DNA of 64,000 nt from Cristatella mucedo. Lineage: Eukaryota; Bryozoa; Phylactolaemata; Cristatellidae. The notes under the pieces are model-generated. The model worked only from the letters and a program-made list of their open reading frames with translations, searched no databases and was not told the origin of the DNA. The stretch's first letter is position 1; each line of letters opens with the position of its first letter. Location: NCBI GenBank assembly GCA_009760855.2, contig WPIO01000012.1, forward strand, positions 4,670,001 to 4,734,000, given 5' to 3'. The position numbers were made by a program, and so were the translations under genes. This document shows, piece after piece, positions 12,165-24,600 of the stretch.

Positions 12165-13156
12165 GATACCAGTTCGTTCTGACTTCTATGCAGACGAGAT
12201 CAAGCTATACTAATCATCTAGATCGTCTAAATAAGCTGCAGTGACGTATAGACCGAATGCTTGCCTTGCAGATACTCAATCTTGGACGTTTGGTTTTCCT
12301 GCTGGAGTAAGATACTTTCACTTCTAAGTGGTGAAGCCGTAGAGAGCACGTAATCAAGCGATCGTACTATAGCTTTTACCTTGTATAGCTCTTGTACTTT
12401 TGAGAGTTTAATTCAGAAGACTGCTTCTATGGCTAGTCATCATGTACGATCCCTGTCCAGCATTAGGCATTGCCCATGGCTGCGGTTGGCCAAAGTTCTT
12501 CTAGCCCCTCTAGTTCTGTCTACACTACCTACAAATCCATTAGTATCTGCCCCCCCCCCCCCCCCCGCTGATGAATATATCTGCCAGATAGGTCGGTAAA
12601 TCCAAGAAACTTAACGATGAATCCTAGTTTCAGAACTAGCCGTGATGTCTACCGGTTGATAAACGGATACAGAGAAAAATTCTTACTCTGAACCATAAAG
12701 CCAATTGCGGTTGATTTCCTTCAAACCAATGTAAACGTCCGCACAAGTTCCAGCCTCCTCATGTCATTCTGTTCTCTTTGTAAAATAAATTAGCTGTTTA
12801 TTTTATTACTTAAAGACCGCTAGTGATAGAGGTCTTTGCGCCAGAGGTCCATGACTTCGGTACTCACTTCCACGATTACTATGTAATGACATCTTCTCGC
12901 CCACTGCAAACTCTGGAAAACCTTTCCTGTGTTCCTGCACTGCTACTTCCGTGTTACTTACTTTGCAATTTCCTTCTCGACTCAGTGATGGTTTCTATTT
13001 TCTCTTTTTTTGCTACGTAACAAGCAGTCTGTTGGTTACAGTATGCCCACTGAAAGCCAATAATTAGCCTTATATTACGCCATAGAAAACTCCTCAGAAA
13101 ACTGAACCACCAATTAGTCTTTGTGGCTTTGTAGAGTTACAGACTGAGATACATAT
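12165..13156 (+). mobile_element. LINE B copy, decayed
   Basis: RT YADD-box remnant near 12185 (FYADEIKLY) and LINE B C-terminal-region remnants near 12640-13010. It ends TTTGTGGCTTTGTAGAGTTA and CAGACTGAGATACAT, the LINE B 3' signature. A run of 17 C residues (12550-12566) lies inside. No intact frame. Confidence 0.65.
12550..12566 (+). repeat. Homopolymer C run (17 nt)
   Basis: Uninterrupted poly-C tract inside the decayed LINE B copy. It may be length-variable or a sequencing artefact. Confidence 0.9.
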
Positions 13157-14267
13157 GTAAGCTCAAGAAAACTATTGAATCTATTGCCTAATTTTTCTTG
13201 CAAGGTTTCTTCACATAAAGGCCGAATTTCGAAAGAGGTCTTCGCGAATAAAGTAGCCCAGTCCCTTATTTACTGAGTTGTGCTATTGTATCTCAACTGA
13301 TCAGTAACTTTAAAGCATTACGAACTCCTAGCCTAGCCTGAATCCGAAAGCTTACCATTTGGATGCGTGCAGCCCATTGCATATGTTTTGCCGATTGTTC
13401 GAGTGCGTGTCGAGCATGCGCGCCGTTGAAAATACAAATGAACCGTCCTTCCCCGTCACGATCGAGTCGAGATGGAAGAAGCTTCTTGGGTGAACAAGCT
13501 AGAGTTTCAGCGACCCACTTCGGTACATTGCGGCAATTGCCAGTAAACCAGATGAACTGCTCTACTCATTAAAATGTCTCCACCATCAGCACGAGAACGT
13601 TGAAAAGGAAGCTACGCGCGTGGCACGGCGTCAGTTCTAGCGGTACGTCGACAAAGTCTAAGCAGGAGTCGCTGCAGCTGTTGAAGCTCTTGGCAGTATA
13701 TGGTCTTCTACAATCACGGTGCAGAATGGCGGTCGAAATGTGCTTGCTTATCTGCAATCCACTAGGTTACTTATGGCCGATATACTTGTCACCGAAGTTA
13801 GTATCTTCGTATCGGCTGCAATTGGAATGCGAGCAATCTCCACTTTAAATTTCTAAATTGCACTTCTATCAAACTGCCTGATGTTACCTCGTCAAATGCA
13901 TATTTAGGACTCATCTATCGCAAGACCACCGCAGATTCAACGAACTTCACTCCGCATTCTCAATCCTTCTCAAAGCGAAACTTCATTCCGGGCCTAGTGG
14001 GACATCCTCGAATGACAACGTCTCGGCTGTGGATGAAAAAATTCAGACATTCGAGGAGAAAATGACTAAACTGCGGCGATACTCTCTGCGCACGCATCTC
14101 TTTCCGATCTTGCCGATAAAGTAGATGCTCATGGTTCCTCCTGGTCGAGTCCAGGTTGCCTGTGTCACAAACTGCTCCTCCGGCGATTCTGAAAGCACTT
14201 CTGTTGAGATTGACTTTGTTCTGATACCATTTCAGAAAAAAGGAGGCATAGGGCAGAGAGGGGGATG

Positions 14268-14270
<3 letters not shown>
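13157..14270. other. No recognisable feature
   Basis: Intergenic; only short frames (up to 82 codons) without motifs. Confidence 0.45.
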
Positions 14271-14535
<265 letters not shown>

Positions 14536-14540
14536 CACGA

Positions 14541-15859
14541 TAGAGTTTAGAGGTGGAGATGCTGAGTGTGCTATGCTAACCAAGCTGCTGCTGCAAAGGT
14601 AGCACAATCTAAAGCGACAGCGCATGGCGGCAAACAATTACGCTAAGTTTTGGTGTAATTTATCCCATTATTGCACGAAGTCAGAGTGAGCCAGCTTCTC
14701 AAGCGTGGGTTCGATTACGGTCTCGGCGCCTTAAGTTTACCGCTTCAAATGAGTGAGCAGTAAAGGCGCTGTGGAATCCTGATCTGAAAGACTCGTTTAA
14801 TTGAGATTCGGAAACCTGCACACTGGACTGACAAAAGCGCCGAGTATTTAGTTCTTTTCAGGAAGTATTTATTCGAGATTTGTTCGTAACCGTAGAGGCC
14901 TTTGGAGCCACAAATGGAATAATCCCTGTTCTCGTACTTGTGCTATTGTTTAATATCTCTATAATTTGGAGTGTGCATGCATCCCATACATTTTATATAT
15001 GGTTATCGAGTAAACCTATATCTTTTAAGATCCCTGAGCTAAACGTAATAATAGCTCGAGAGCTTCAATGGATTTTAATGCGTCGGATGAGCTTAAAATG
15101 GCTTCACATTTCCGGATAATACCCGTTTTTTCCGCCCATAATTGTGGACGGGTGAGTCTTTCATTTCGTTGCGTACCTTATACTCTACAATAGAAAGAGA
15201 CTGAATAAAGATGACCGTGGATGTCATACTGTCGAAACGCACCGAGCATGACAAAGTCAATAATTGGAAGATACTGAAAGCGAGGTACGAGACATGGGTG
15301 TCCTAGGTCGTGAACTAGAGTACTTACTCAATCCATCCAGGCTCAGCACTATATCAGCGGGCAGTCAGGTCCCTATTGCAATGCCAGGCTGGAATTTTTT
15401 TATTTTTAGCGGCATAAACTGATGCAAAATAAACTCAAATCTTATCGTAATACCAATTTTCTTTTTGAAAGCTCTGGGTTTACAGTAAGCCAAATATTTT
15501 TGACGGAAAAAACTTGTTCACATATGTTTCCATATAATTAGTATTAATTCTTTTTTAAAATACGAAGTGGTTAACTTAGGTTATGGTGAGCCCCGGGTCT
15601 TGGCAGGACCTCTGTTTTTGTGTAGCTTCGGGTGGGTCTCTACTGAAGTTCTTGTGGCTACCTATAGCCTACCCCTATCTCCAAAATGATTTTTTCCCCA
15701 ATGTTTCTTCTCTTATTGACATGGCCTTAGACATCGCTACAGCATAACGATAAACAGGTGAGCGGCTGGGGGTTACCGCTCCCACACAGTTACACATTCA
15801 GACGGGCTTCCAATTAGAGCTGTCTAAGGACACAGCTCAAACATTATGTTGAGAAAAAA
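14541..15859. other. No recognisable feature
   Basis: Intergenic. A tRNA-B-box-like GGGTTCGATTAC near 14706 may be a SINE relic, too short to assign. Confidence 0.4.
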
Positions 15860-15994
15860 ATAATTTGCATAGTGCCTTAAGATAACTTAATCTCTATTCA
15901 GGCGCTTCACATGTGCCAAAGGGCTCGACCCCACAACCTCGGCTACACCTTGGTAAGGGCGAGCACCTTAACCACTGGGCCAAACCAGCTCGGC
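15860..15994 (-). mobile_element. SINE1 copy (tRNA head, L2-like tail)
   Basis: Antisense: GCCGAGCTGGTTTGGCCCAG head with TGGTTAAGGTGCTCGCCC (A box), B-box region GTGGGGTCGAGCCC, then AGCGCCTGAATAGAGATTAA tail. Confidence 0.85.
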
Positions 15995-16980
15995 AATAAA
16001 CATTTATTTGCCACAATAAGCTCAACTGGAACAATAAGAATAAGTTATATCGTAAAAAGCCGTACAAATCATAAGCACGTCAAATGCTACAAAAATGTTC
16101 CTACGAGCACCGTGGGCGTTGGTACTTCGGCCAACGCACATCTTAGTCATAAGCATCAAGCACTTTGTTGAGCTTTCATAATACCTAAAATGAATCTGAA
16201 TAATATAATAAAAATCCTTAGGGACTTTGAAATTACAAATACATTCAAACAAGTTCTAATATAGTTGATATACGTGTATGTCCGAATTGGCCCCTTAACA
16301 GAACGGAAACAGTAGCGAATTGCTAACGGCGATTCCGTTTGCACACTTTATGGGGCGTAACCAGCAATCCCGATCTCATTTGGCTTGAACTCGTCATTGC
16401 TTGCTGAGGTACATTGTGATGTTGTAGTATCAGTGCTCATTTTAAATGTATGCTTCGGGTGTCTTCTGGGGATTAATCCTTAGTTAGCCTAAAGTTTAAT
16501 GCAGTAGCACTTTGTCTTCGATCGCAGTCCTTACACTCACACTGATCCCTCTTATTCGAACGTGTCGGATAACTTACGTTAATACGATGTATATAAGTCA
16601 ATCAAATTCAAGCATAAGCTGGTTACAAGGCAAATGGCATATTTCTGTAGTGGCTGTTTCAACCAAAAGAGCGCCCATTGCTTTAACATCAGGAGTAGAT
16701 TCTACTGGCATCGAGCTCATCCCAAGCGCTGTATTACCTGGGCGTACCGATGGTTTATACACCGAAAAGATGGAAAAATTATTAGGCCTTAGCATTCTTC
16801 CGTGCTTTATCATATACAATTTAATTTTTCTTACGAATTTTCTCGGTTGTTGTGCATGGGTTGTTGATCAAATAATAGTTCATGGAGCTGTTGCGGTCCG
16901 TAAATTGTCGTCTATCTCTTAGGTCAGCTGATATTTCAGGCAATAGTAGTATCATTACCCGGTGCAGCTTGGCCGATAAT
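15995..16980. other. No recognisable feature
   Basis: Includes an open frame of 136 codons (16512-16922, plus) with no motif I recognise; likely chance. Confidence 0.4.
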
Positions 16981-17055
16981 AATAGCAATTGTAGCAATAA
17001 AGCATTTGTATAGTGCCCTACGAGAATTACATCCCTTTCTTAGCACCTCTGTACG
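16978..17055 (-). mobile_element. L2/SINE1-type 3' tail fragment
   Basis: Antisense tail: TAATAATAGCAAT..AATAAAGCATTTGTATAGTG then CCCTACGAGAATTACATCCC and TTTCTTAGCACCTCT. Confidence 0.65.
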
Positions 17056-18504
17056 ATGAGAAGAAAGGATATCAGTTGCTTAGTACGCATAGTAGAATTT
17101 AAGCCTATTACTGTACATGAAACTGGATGAAACCTACTTGCCGGAAAACTGGTGAAGTATGAAGTAAATGAGTAACTTCGACTCAGCTGACATCAGTGCT
17201 AGTTGTAATGTTTTAAGTAATCAATGTTAGCTGGAATGCCGTTGCATGATCAATATATCGCACTTTGGTAAAGTCTAGGCATAGTTTGCGTGCATGCTAA
17301 TGCTGTGGTAGTATAACTGCTGATAGGTTTCAAGAACCAATAGACATCGTGTTTGGTGAATCAGTCAGGAGGTCACACCCCCCCAAAGGTGGAGCTACGT
17401 AAAAACGACCTGGTAGTTGAAAAACAATTATAAAAGACTATAAGTTTAGCACCTTCGACATTTGGCAGATATTCATATGCAATTAAATTATTTGATTTGA
17501 GAAACAGGTGGGATAGTTTTTTCTCTTAATTTCCCTAAGTCTGGGGCGTTCGTCAGGTCAATAGGTAGTGATTTCTCATCTAGTGATGCATACGAACTGA
17601 AGGCATAGTCTCCAAAGGATTAAGCATCAGGTTGATTAGGCACACAGCTAAGCAACCATAGTTAGGCTTGCATGTCGTAAAAAGGGACAACCGAGGCGTA
17701 AGTATGGGCATAGTAAGGAACTAAACGGACTTAATGTCCTTTATTATCTGCCCTCCTAATGGAATCCTCCATGTGTACGTGTGTTCTTTGAAGTTGGTAT
17801 GAGCTGCATCGGGTCACCCGAACAAGGGCATTGCTGCATATTTTGAAAGAATTAGCACCTTCAATGTCAGTCATTAAAATATATATGTTAAGGCACTTCT
17901 AGTTATGGCTTTACATTATCGCCTGCATTAGAGAGTAGCCTTAAAAAAATAATAAGACTTAGCAGTCATCTTGACAGCATGAATATTGATTGTTCCGCAT
18001 ATGTTAACTAGCCAACCTAGTGGTCCCAGTGCAAGTAGCTTTGAATGTAGCACTTTACCTGCAGACGTGGTAGTAATGGTGAACCGATAGTCGTAGCTAA
18101 GTAGTATTGCTTGTGTGCCTGCACCCGGTTAAGTTCGGCTGCGTTGGCCAAAAGGCAACAGATTGCTAACATCGAAAGTAGAGTTACAGGAAAAGAGCAC
18201 ACCAGGTGAGAGAATAGCCTGCATTCATGATGGAAGGATTGTATGCAATTCTGCATGCACGATTCTGTTAATTTGTAGTGCTATACTAGAAGCTGGTAAT
18301 AGCTGTGTTTTACCACGTTCTGATGTCATCATTTGGACTCTTTTTTGTGCCTGCTTGTCTAGTTTGACATTAGTCTCTGTTTTTCAGCAGGGCACTGCCC
18401 ATTCTACAGTATCTTCCATGCAAGCTGCACCCCTGCCTGTGTAACTGCTGCTGAGCTTCACGGGATACTGTGTTGACGAGGCTGTACGGTAGACACTGAG
18501 CGAC
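17056..18504. other. TBCK upstream region; no clear core promoter
   Basis: No TATA box at a convincing distance and no CpG-rich block seen. A possible splice acceptor (GTTTTTCAG at about 18390) lies about 115 bp before the start codon, so a noncoding first exon further upstream is possible. Confidence 0.3.
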
Positions 18505-18697
18505 ATGCGACCTTTTGGACAGGCATTGCTCGGTTCCAAGACCTTGTATGCAGCTGTGCATGGAAATGATGCTTGTGGGCCTAATGGTCTTCCCCTGACA
18601 CCAAACTCGATACTAATTCTTGGACGCTTCAGAGAGCTGCTTACCTTTGACCATCAGCATTTGTGCAAATATGTTGACTTAGTCCGAGGGAAGCACG
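18505..18697 (+). CDS. TBCK: TBCK coding exon 1 (aa 1-64)
   Basis: Initiator ATG at 18505 follows an in-frame TAG at 18490. The residues [13 protein letters not shown] and the ending VDLVRGKH match the conserved TBCK N-terminus (aa 24-36 and 57-64). The donor G|GTGTGT leaves phase 1. No glycine-rich ATP loop or VAIK lysine is recognisable, as expected for this pseudokinase family. Confidence 0.92.
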
Positions 18698-21600
18698 GTG
18701 TGTACTCCACATATTTTTATTTGCTTGTGATTTCAACTGGTGATCACTCTTTTAATGTGACCAGCAGTTTACAGTACATGCTCCTGCCATTGTTACTGCT
18801 ACTAGTCCTACATACAGGCAGAATGCGACAGGGGTTCTCACTGCATTTTATGGTCTTGTTGTCAAATACTTTCTCCGGCAAATTACTGTAGTCATGCATG
18901 CATCGGGTGACAAACGTCTTGTGAATAATTGTGTGTGCATGTACACAGAAACATACACACATACACCCACACACACTCGTGCATACGCGTACAGGCATGC
19001 ACACGTATAGGTATGCAGAAATGCATGTGAACATGTGTAAGTAATGACTGCTGAGTGCCCTCGTGGCCCAAGTACATTTTGTGTGTGGCAATATGGGTAC
19101 ATGGTACAGTCTTTGTATTTATCAATTGGCATGCATACGATATTACTGAAAATTGTAAGTTACAAGTATTTTTCCTATTTGTAAAGATGGTGCTGGTCGC
19201 AGCTATGAAGTGTGTGCTTATTTTGAACTTGCCTTTGAGAATATTTCTATTGGCATAATTGGTACTGCCACCCACTTTAGCAGAGTCAACATCAGCTTAG
19301 TTTATATGTTTAGCTTGTGTATATCTGGCTATAGTTTTTTAGTAATGTTTGTTGTTAGGCTTTCATGCTGTAGCAGTGCTCGGGAGCAGAGATTCGGTGT
19401 TAGTAGCACTAGAGCAGAACAGAAAGTTCTACAGTGTGACAAGGTTGGGAGATTCTTACCTGTCACCATTTTTTCATTGGTTGCTTTTGGTAACATACTA
19501 CGATTTTTGTCCTTGAGTACAAGATATGTTATTCTAACCCCACGAGCACCTCAAATTCTTTCAACTCACTTGCTGCATGTATTGATGACATCCACACATG
19601 GATGGCAGCAAATTTTCTAAAACTAAACGATGATAAAACTAACTTACTAGTTATGGGAAAACCCAGTGTGATTTAGAAATTGGAAAGGCTGACACTCAAA
19701 ATTGGCTCTGCCAGCATATCTCCAGTTAAATCAGCTCGAAATCTATGTGTCATATTCCAAAGCGACCTCTCGTTAGACGACCATATCAGCTCCACAGTCA
19801 AATCTGCCTATTTTCAGCTTCATAACCTTGCTAAAATTCGGGCTTGTTTAGATAAGGATACCACGTCCAAGTTGGTCCATGCATTCGTGGCATCCCGTCT
19901 CGACTTCTGCAATTCACTGCTTACTGGCCTACGAGCATGTGCGATCAGGCGATTGCAGTAGTGCAAAACTCTGTAGCTAGGCTTGTCTGTCGTGAGCGTC
20001 GCAGTTGCCAAATTACTCCACTTCTCGCCGACCTGCACTGGCTACCAGTCAAGCAACGGATTGACTTCAAGGTTTTGTCACTCACTTTTAGGTCACTTCA
20101 TTCTATGGCTTCAGCCTATCTCTCCGACATACTCCCCCATCAGGCCAAGCATCGTACAACCTGCTTTTCGGAATCCAACAGTCTAGAAATACCTCATACA
20201 AACCTTAAATCCTTTGGAGACCGTGCATTTAGTTCATATGCTCCCAAAGCCTGGAACTCCCTCCCGACCTGTGTCAGAACATCCCCTGACCTGACCATAT
20301 TTAAAAGGAACTTGAAAACACACCTACTTAGGACAGTATTTAGTGGGTCCCTGCGATTCGTCCTTGATGTGCTTACGTGTGCTGACACTGTGCATGATGC
20401 CACTAACCACATTTGCATGCTGACCCTGTGCATGTCACCCCTAACCGTATTATTCATTTTGTTTGTTTTTCAAGCATGACATTACTTGCTATTCAATTGC
20501 ATCTCCCTGTGCAGCAAATGTAAAGCGCCTATAAATAGATTGAGTTCTCTGAGGGCGCTTTATCAAGTGCATTATTATTATTATTATTATTATTGTGTGA
20601 CTAAAATAAAAGAAAATAGCCTTTGTTCCCCAAAAATATCCTTCTTTGGTCAAGACGATTATACTTTAGAATTCTTCAGTTTTGCTGTTAGGTTTGTGCA
20701 GACTCTAGGTTTGCACATATATAAGCCATTGTGGCCCTACCCGAATCAATGAGGGTTAGGCAGATACAACACTGTAAAGTAGCATCCTTAGAAGTTTAAC
20801 TGCATAGATGTCTTAAATGAAAATTTTTTAGTTTCTGTTATAGCTGAGTAAGAGAATAACGAATAGCTATTTTTTATTAACATGGCTTCACGAGGTTGCT
20901 TTACCTAGCAAATGCATGTTGCTATGTGTGTGGAAAATGTATGAATGCAAGAGCTCAAAAACACTCAGTGAAAGTATCTGTTAAGATGTGTGAGACCTAT
21001 AAAGCATACTTTGTAATGCCTGTCTGAGATCAAAACTGTCCTGGGCACTTCATTCTACATGTGAGCACTGCAAGAGAACTCTTGAATTTAATGTTGACAA
21101 TTGTTGCTCACTAGCTGCAATTTCTAGCACATTATTAGGTAATGTGTGAAATCTCATTTTAATTTATATAATTTTGGTGTGTTTAAAGACTGGTAAAGGG
21201 TAGAAAAAAGAGCCGTGAAGTTTGCTACCTCCAGAATTTGGCAGAAAGCAACTTACCGCTCAAGCCATTGCTAGGTCTACATGGTGGCAGCTTTCAAACG
21301 TGTGATCTGACAAGAGCAGGCCTCCGATAATGCATTCTCACATTCTGCCATCCATCGTCCTAGTGACGTGCTGCTCGAGCTCCCTGTTTCCAGCCCTCTG
21401 GATTGACGTGCTGCTCGAGCTCCCTGTTTCCAGCCCTCTGGAGTAGCGTAGGCCATCTTCAGGAGAGAGAGAAGCACGTCAGACAGGTAAGACGATATCA
21501 CAGATTCGCATTTCGGAAGGTATCAACTACAAAGAGGAGAGTTAGCCATACTTCTCCAACCAGAAAGACCTCAACGATCTGATCACAGGCTTTTGCATTA

Positions 21601-24600
21601 CCAAGTTTAATGCTGAGCTCTTGACATGTAGGCTCAATCTGAGAAAGTGGAACTTGTTGAATGAAAGTGTGAATGTTACAGATCAGAAAAAGTATATTCA
21701 AATTTGTTTCAACCTTTTTCTGCCAGCAAGTTGAGCTGTGCGATGTGGCTGGTCTATTCGAAGATATACTGTTAGAATATGGAGACTATGGCTGGGGGGT
21801 GATTAGAGACTTCAAAATGGCATCATTCCTGGTGGGTCTCCAAGAAGGCTTCAGAAAGTTTCCTTGATTTCTCTAATGGACCGGTACACCAAGGTGCACT
21901 ATCACCATAGTGACTGGCTACATTGGATTGTGTTATCTGCAGGGAAAAGCAACACGAGGGAGCTGCTGGCAGACCCTTGAAAGATGCTGATACATCAACT
22001 TATCCCTTATCAAACAATTTGTCACTGGTCTACACAATGAGTCATCAGCTTTCAGGTGCCTCCAAGATGCCTTTTCATAGCTGTCGGAACCAAAGGTCAA
22101 AGCTGGTATCTTCGTCGGACCAGAGATAAATATTGAAATACGTTATTTGTATAGCAGCCTATGAGAACTCAATCTCTATCCAGACACTTTAAATGTTTTG
22201 CAGGCTCGAGTCTACAACGTTCGTCGTTAAAAGAGGCACCTGTCATAGAATCTGGCGAATTCACCGTGAAGCTGAACAGGACAGAGAAAGCAGCTTGGAA
22301 TAGTTTCGTTGCAGTGGTTCAAAACTTTCTAAACAATCATACAACTGAAACTATGAGCAGCTTGTTAAGACCGCCATAAAGCCAAAATGGATGCACAATG
22401 TCTCCAGTTTATGCTCATCAAGACGAGTTTAAGGAAAACATGAGAACTTACTCAGAGGAGCGAGGCGAGGGCTTTCCCCATAACGTACTGGTCTGGACTG
22501 TGAACATCGTTACAAAGGACAGTATAACAAAAACATGATGGGAGTCTACGTTTGGGATGCTTCTTTGAGAAAGGGATTTGCAGTATATCTGCAAATCTAG
22601 AACACCTCATTTCTGAACCCTTTGGATGATCACTTTTGTATGACTTCATGGTAAATACATGTTGATTTTGATTCGTTTGATTTTCTATCAGACTAAATGA
22701 GAACCACTGAATGTAAATTGCCAGTTTTCTTGTCGTCAAAAGCAGTTTATTTCAAAGTAATTACTGACCACGTTACAAAAGCAATGGCCATTTTCTATAC
22801 ATCTGAGGCATAAGCTATTTTTAGGAAATAACATACTACCCAGGACAAAAATGGTCGTACATAGAAATTATTATGCATTTTTTCAGTCTTGCACTGCAGT
22901 GAACAGTCGTTGCTACTGCATTCCATTCACCACAGGACTTCAAGAAGAGTACAGATTCTGGGAAGGCTTGTCAATGCCCAGTCTCTAGGATCTGGCGAAT
23001 GTGGCAAAAGGCTCTGATCACTGGTGTCTGGGGTAAAAAAAAAACAACATTGCAATCAGAAGAAAAAGCCTGATAATCCACAGAGAAAGAAAACCTGCCA
23101 AAATCTCTTGGCAGTCTTTTCCTCGAAAGTGAGCCGATCCAAGTCACCTTGGTTTGTCATTGCTTTCTGAGAAAGTGGCAGCACCTGTGCACTGACCGAT
23201 GTAGGCCGTGGCTCGACCCCTGTCTAGCATCCAAAGCCGGGGCCCCATGACTCTTTCTTAGCAAAACAAGCCCTAGGAAACACCAATCCACAGGAGTATT
23301 GGCTTGCTAAAGAGGCAGGCCATTGTTTGCGTGACTGTCAACATGATATAAGTGCAAGAACCACAAACCGCAGCATGTCGGACTCCTGGCAAGACCCTCC
23401 TGTCCCACAACCAAAGCAGTGTCCAAGCACTAACTGCTCAGAAATAGTTTAGGTTTCTGCTACGAATGGTCTGGAAAATCTTTCCATTTGTTCTTTAGTA
23501 TGTTTTACTTATCCGAAGGCTCCTTCATTGATTAGTTGATAGCTTGTATTGGTGTGAATTGGCCTGATGCTGTTCCATTTCTTTGTATACTCTTTCATCT
23601 GCCTTTTGCATTTTTACTACAAGTGTCAGATAATTGGGTAAATTAGGCAATAAATAAATAACTCAAAGCTCTAACGAGAGGTAACTTAAAGTATCTTTGA
23701 CAGTCGATGCAATGTACCGGCTTAGGTTATGGCCTAGGTATCTTGGCTGCACTTTTCTGTGGCACAGTACCAGCACAAAAGTTTTCCATGTACAATATAT
23801 GCCTTCGTTTTGCCTGTACTGGGAGTGGTCACGTTTGTTGAAGAGAGGATAATGGTGGTTTTCGAGTACTACAGGGAAAGCATCGCCAGCAAACTTTCTG
23901 GGGACCCATCGCCTTACAGGTATCTGCCTTGCTATGCTCAGATCGGTAGCAGCTGCTCTTTGTGCCTGTCTTCTGTTTGCAATGCCGTCACTGTTGCTGC
24001 TGCTAGTGCCATTGCTGGGCCACTGTCACTTCCCTCCCAATACTGCTGCTGCTTGCTCCTGTCACGCCCTGAGTAAAAATATATATATTTCATGTGTATA
24101 GCTACCTAAGAGAACTTAATCTCTATTCAGGCACTTCATATATGCCACGGGGCTCGAGCCCTCAACCTCAGCCAAACCTTGGTCGAGGCAAGCACCTTAA
24201 TCACTGGGCCAAACCAGCTCGGCTTAGGCATGCACCTAATCCTTTTTTTTTTTTTGCTACCTGCATATTATCTGCCTGGCCAATACCACCTAATTTCTAA
24301 AACTTTTCGTAACACCATTTGTGGTTTTCTTGAAGCACCAGGGCTGCATAAGCGGAGCAACCTTTTTCAGCTGTTTTTAGTTTTTGCATGCTGACGAGCT
24401 GCATGTTATCAGTGACTTCTGATCGATCCTAATTCTCCCGTGGCTGCAATTAGCAGAGGATTGCTTCACCTCATTTGTCTGATCCGAACACTTGTGCAAG
24501 ACTATTCTCCTTGTGTGCAGATTGGTGCAGATGAAAACGTATGCTTCTGTAGCTACTAGTGCTGAGAAATGATGTTGCAGCCAGTACACCAGCAGGCATT

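Noticed and set aside
16512-16922. 136-codon plus-strand frame
   Set aside because: No motif or splice context; unsupported.
19187-19258. Possible TBCK exon 2 after TTTGTAAAG (MVLVAAMKC)
   Set aside because: Superficially like the VVVAEHC segment, but 23844-23919 matches far better and has the right phase and donor.
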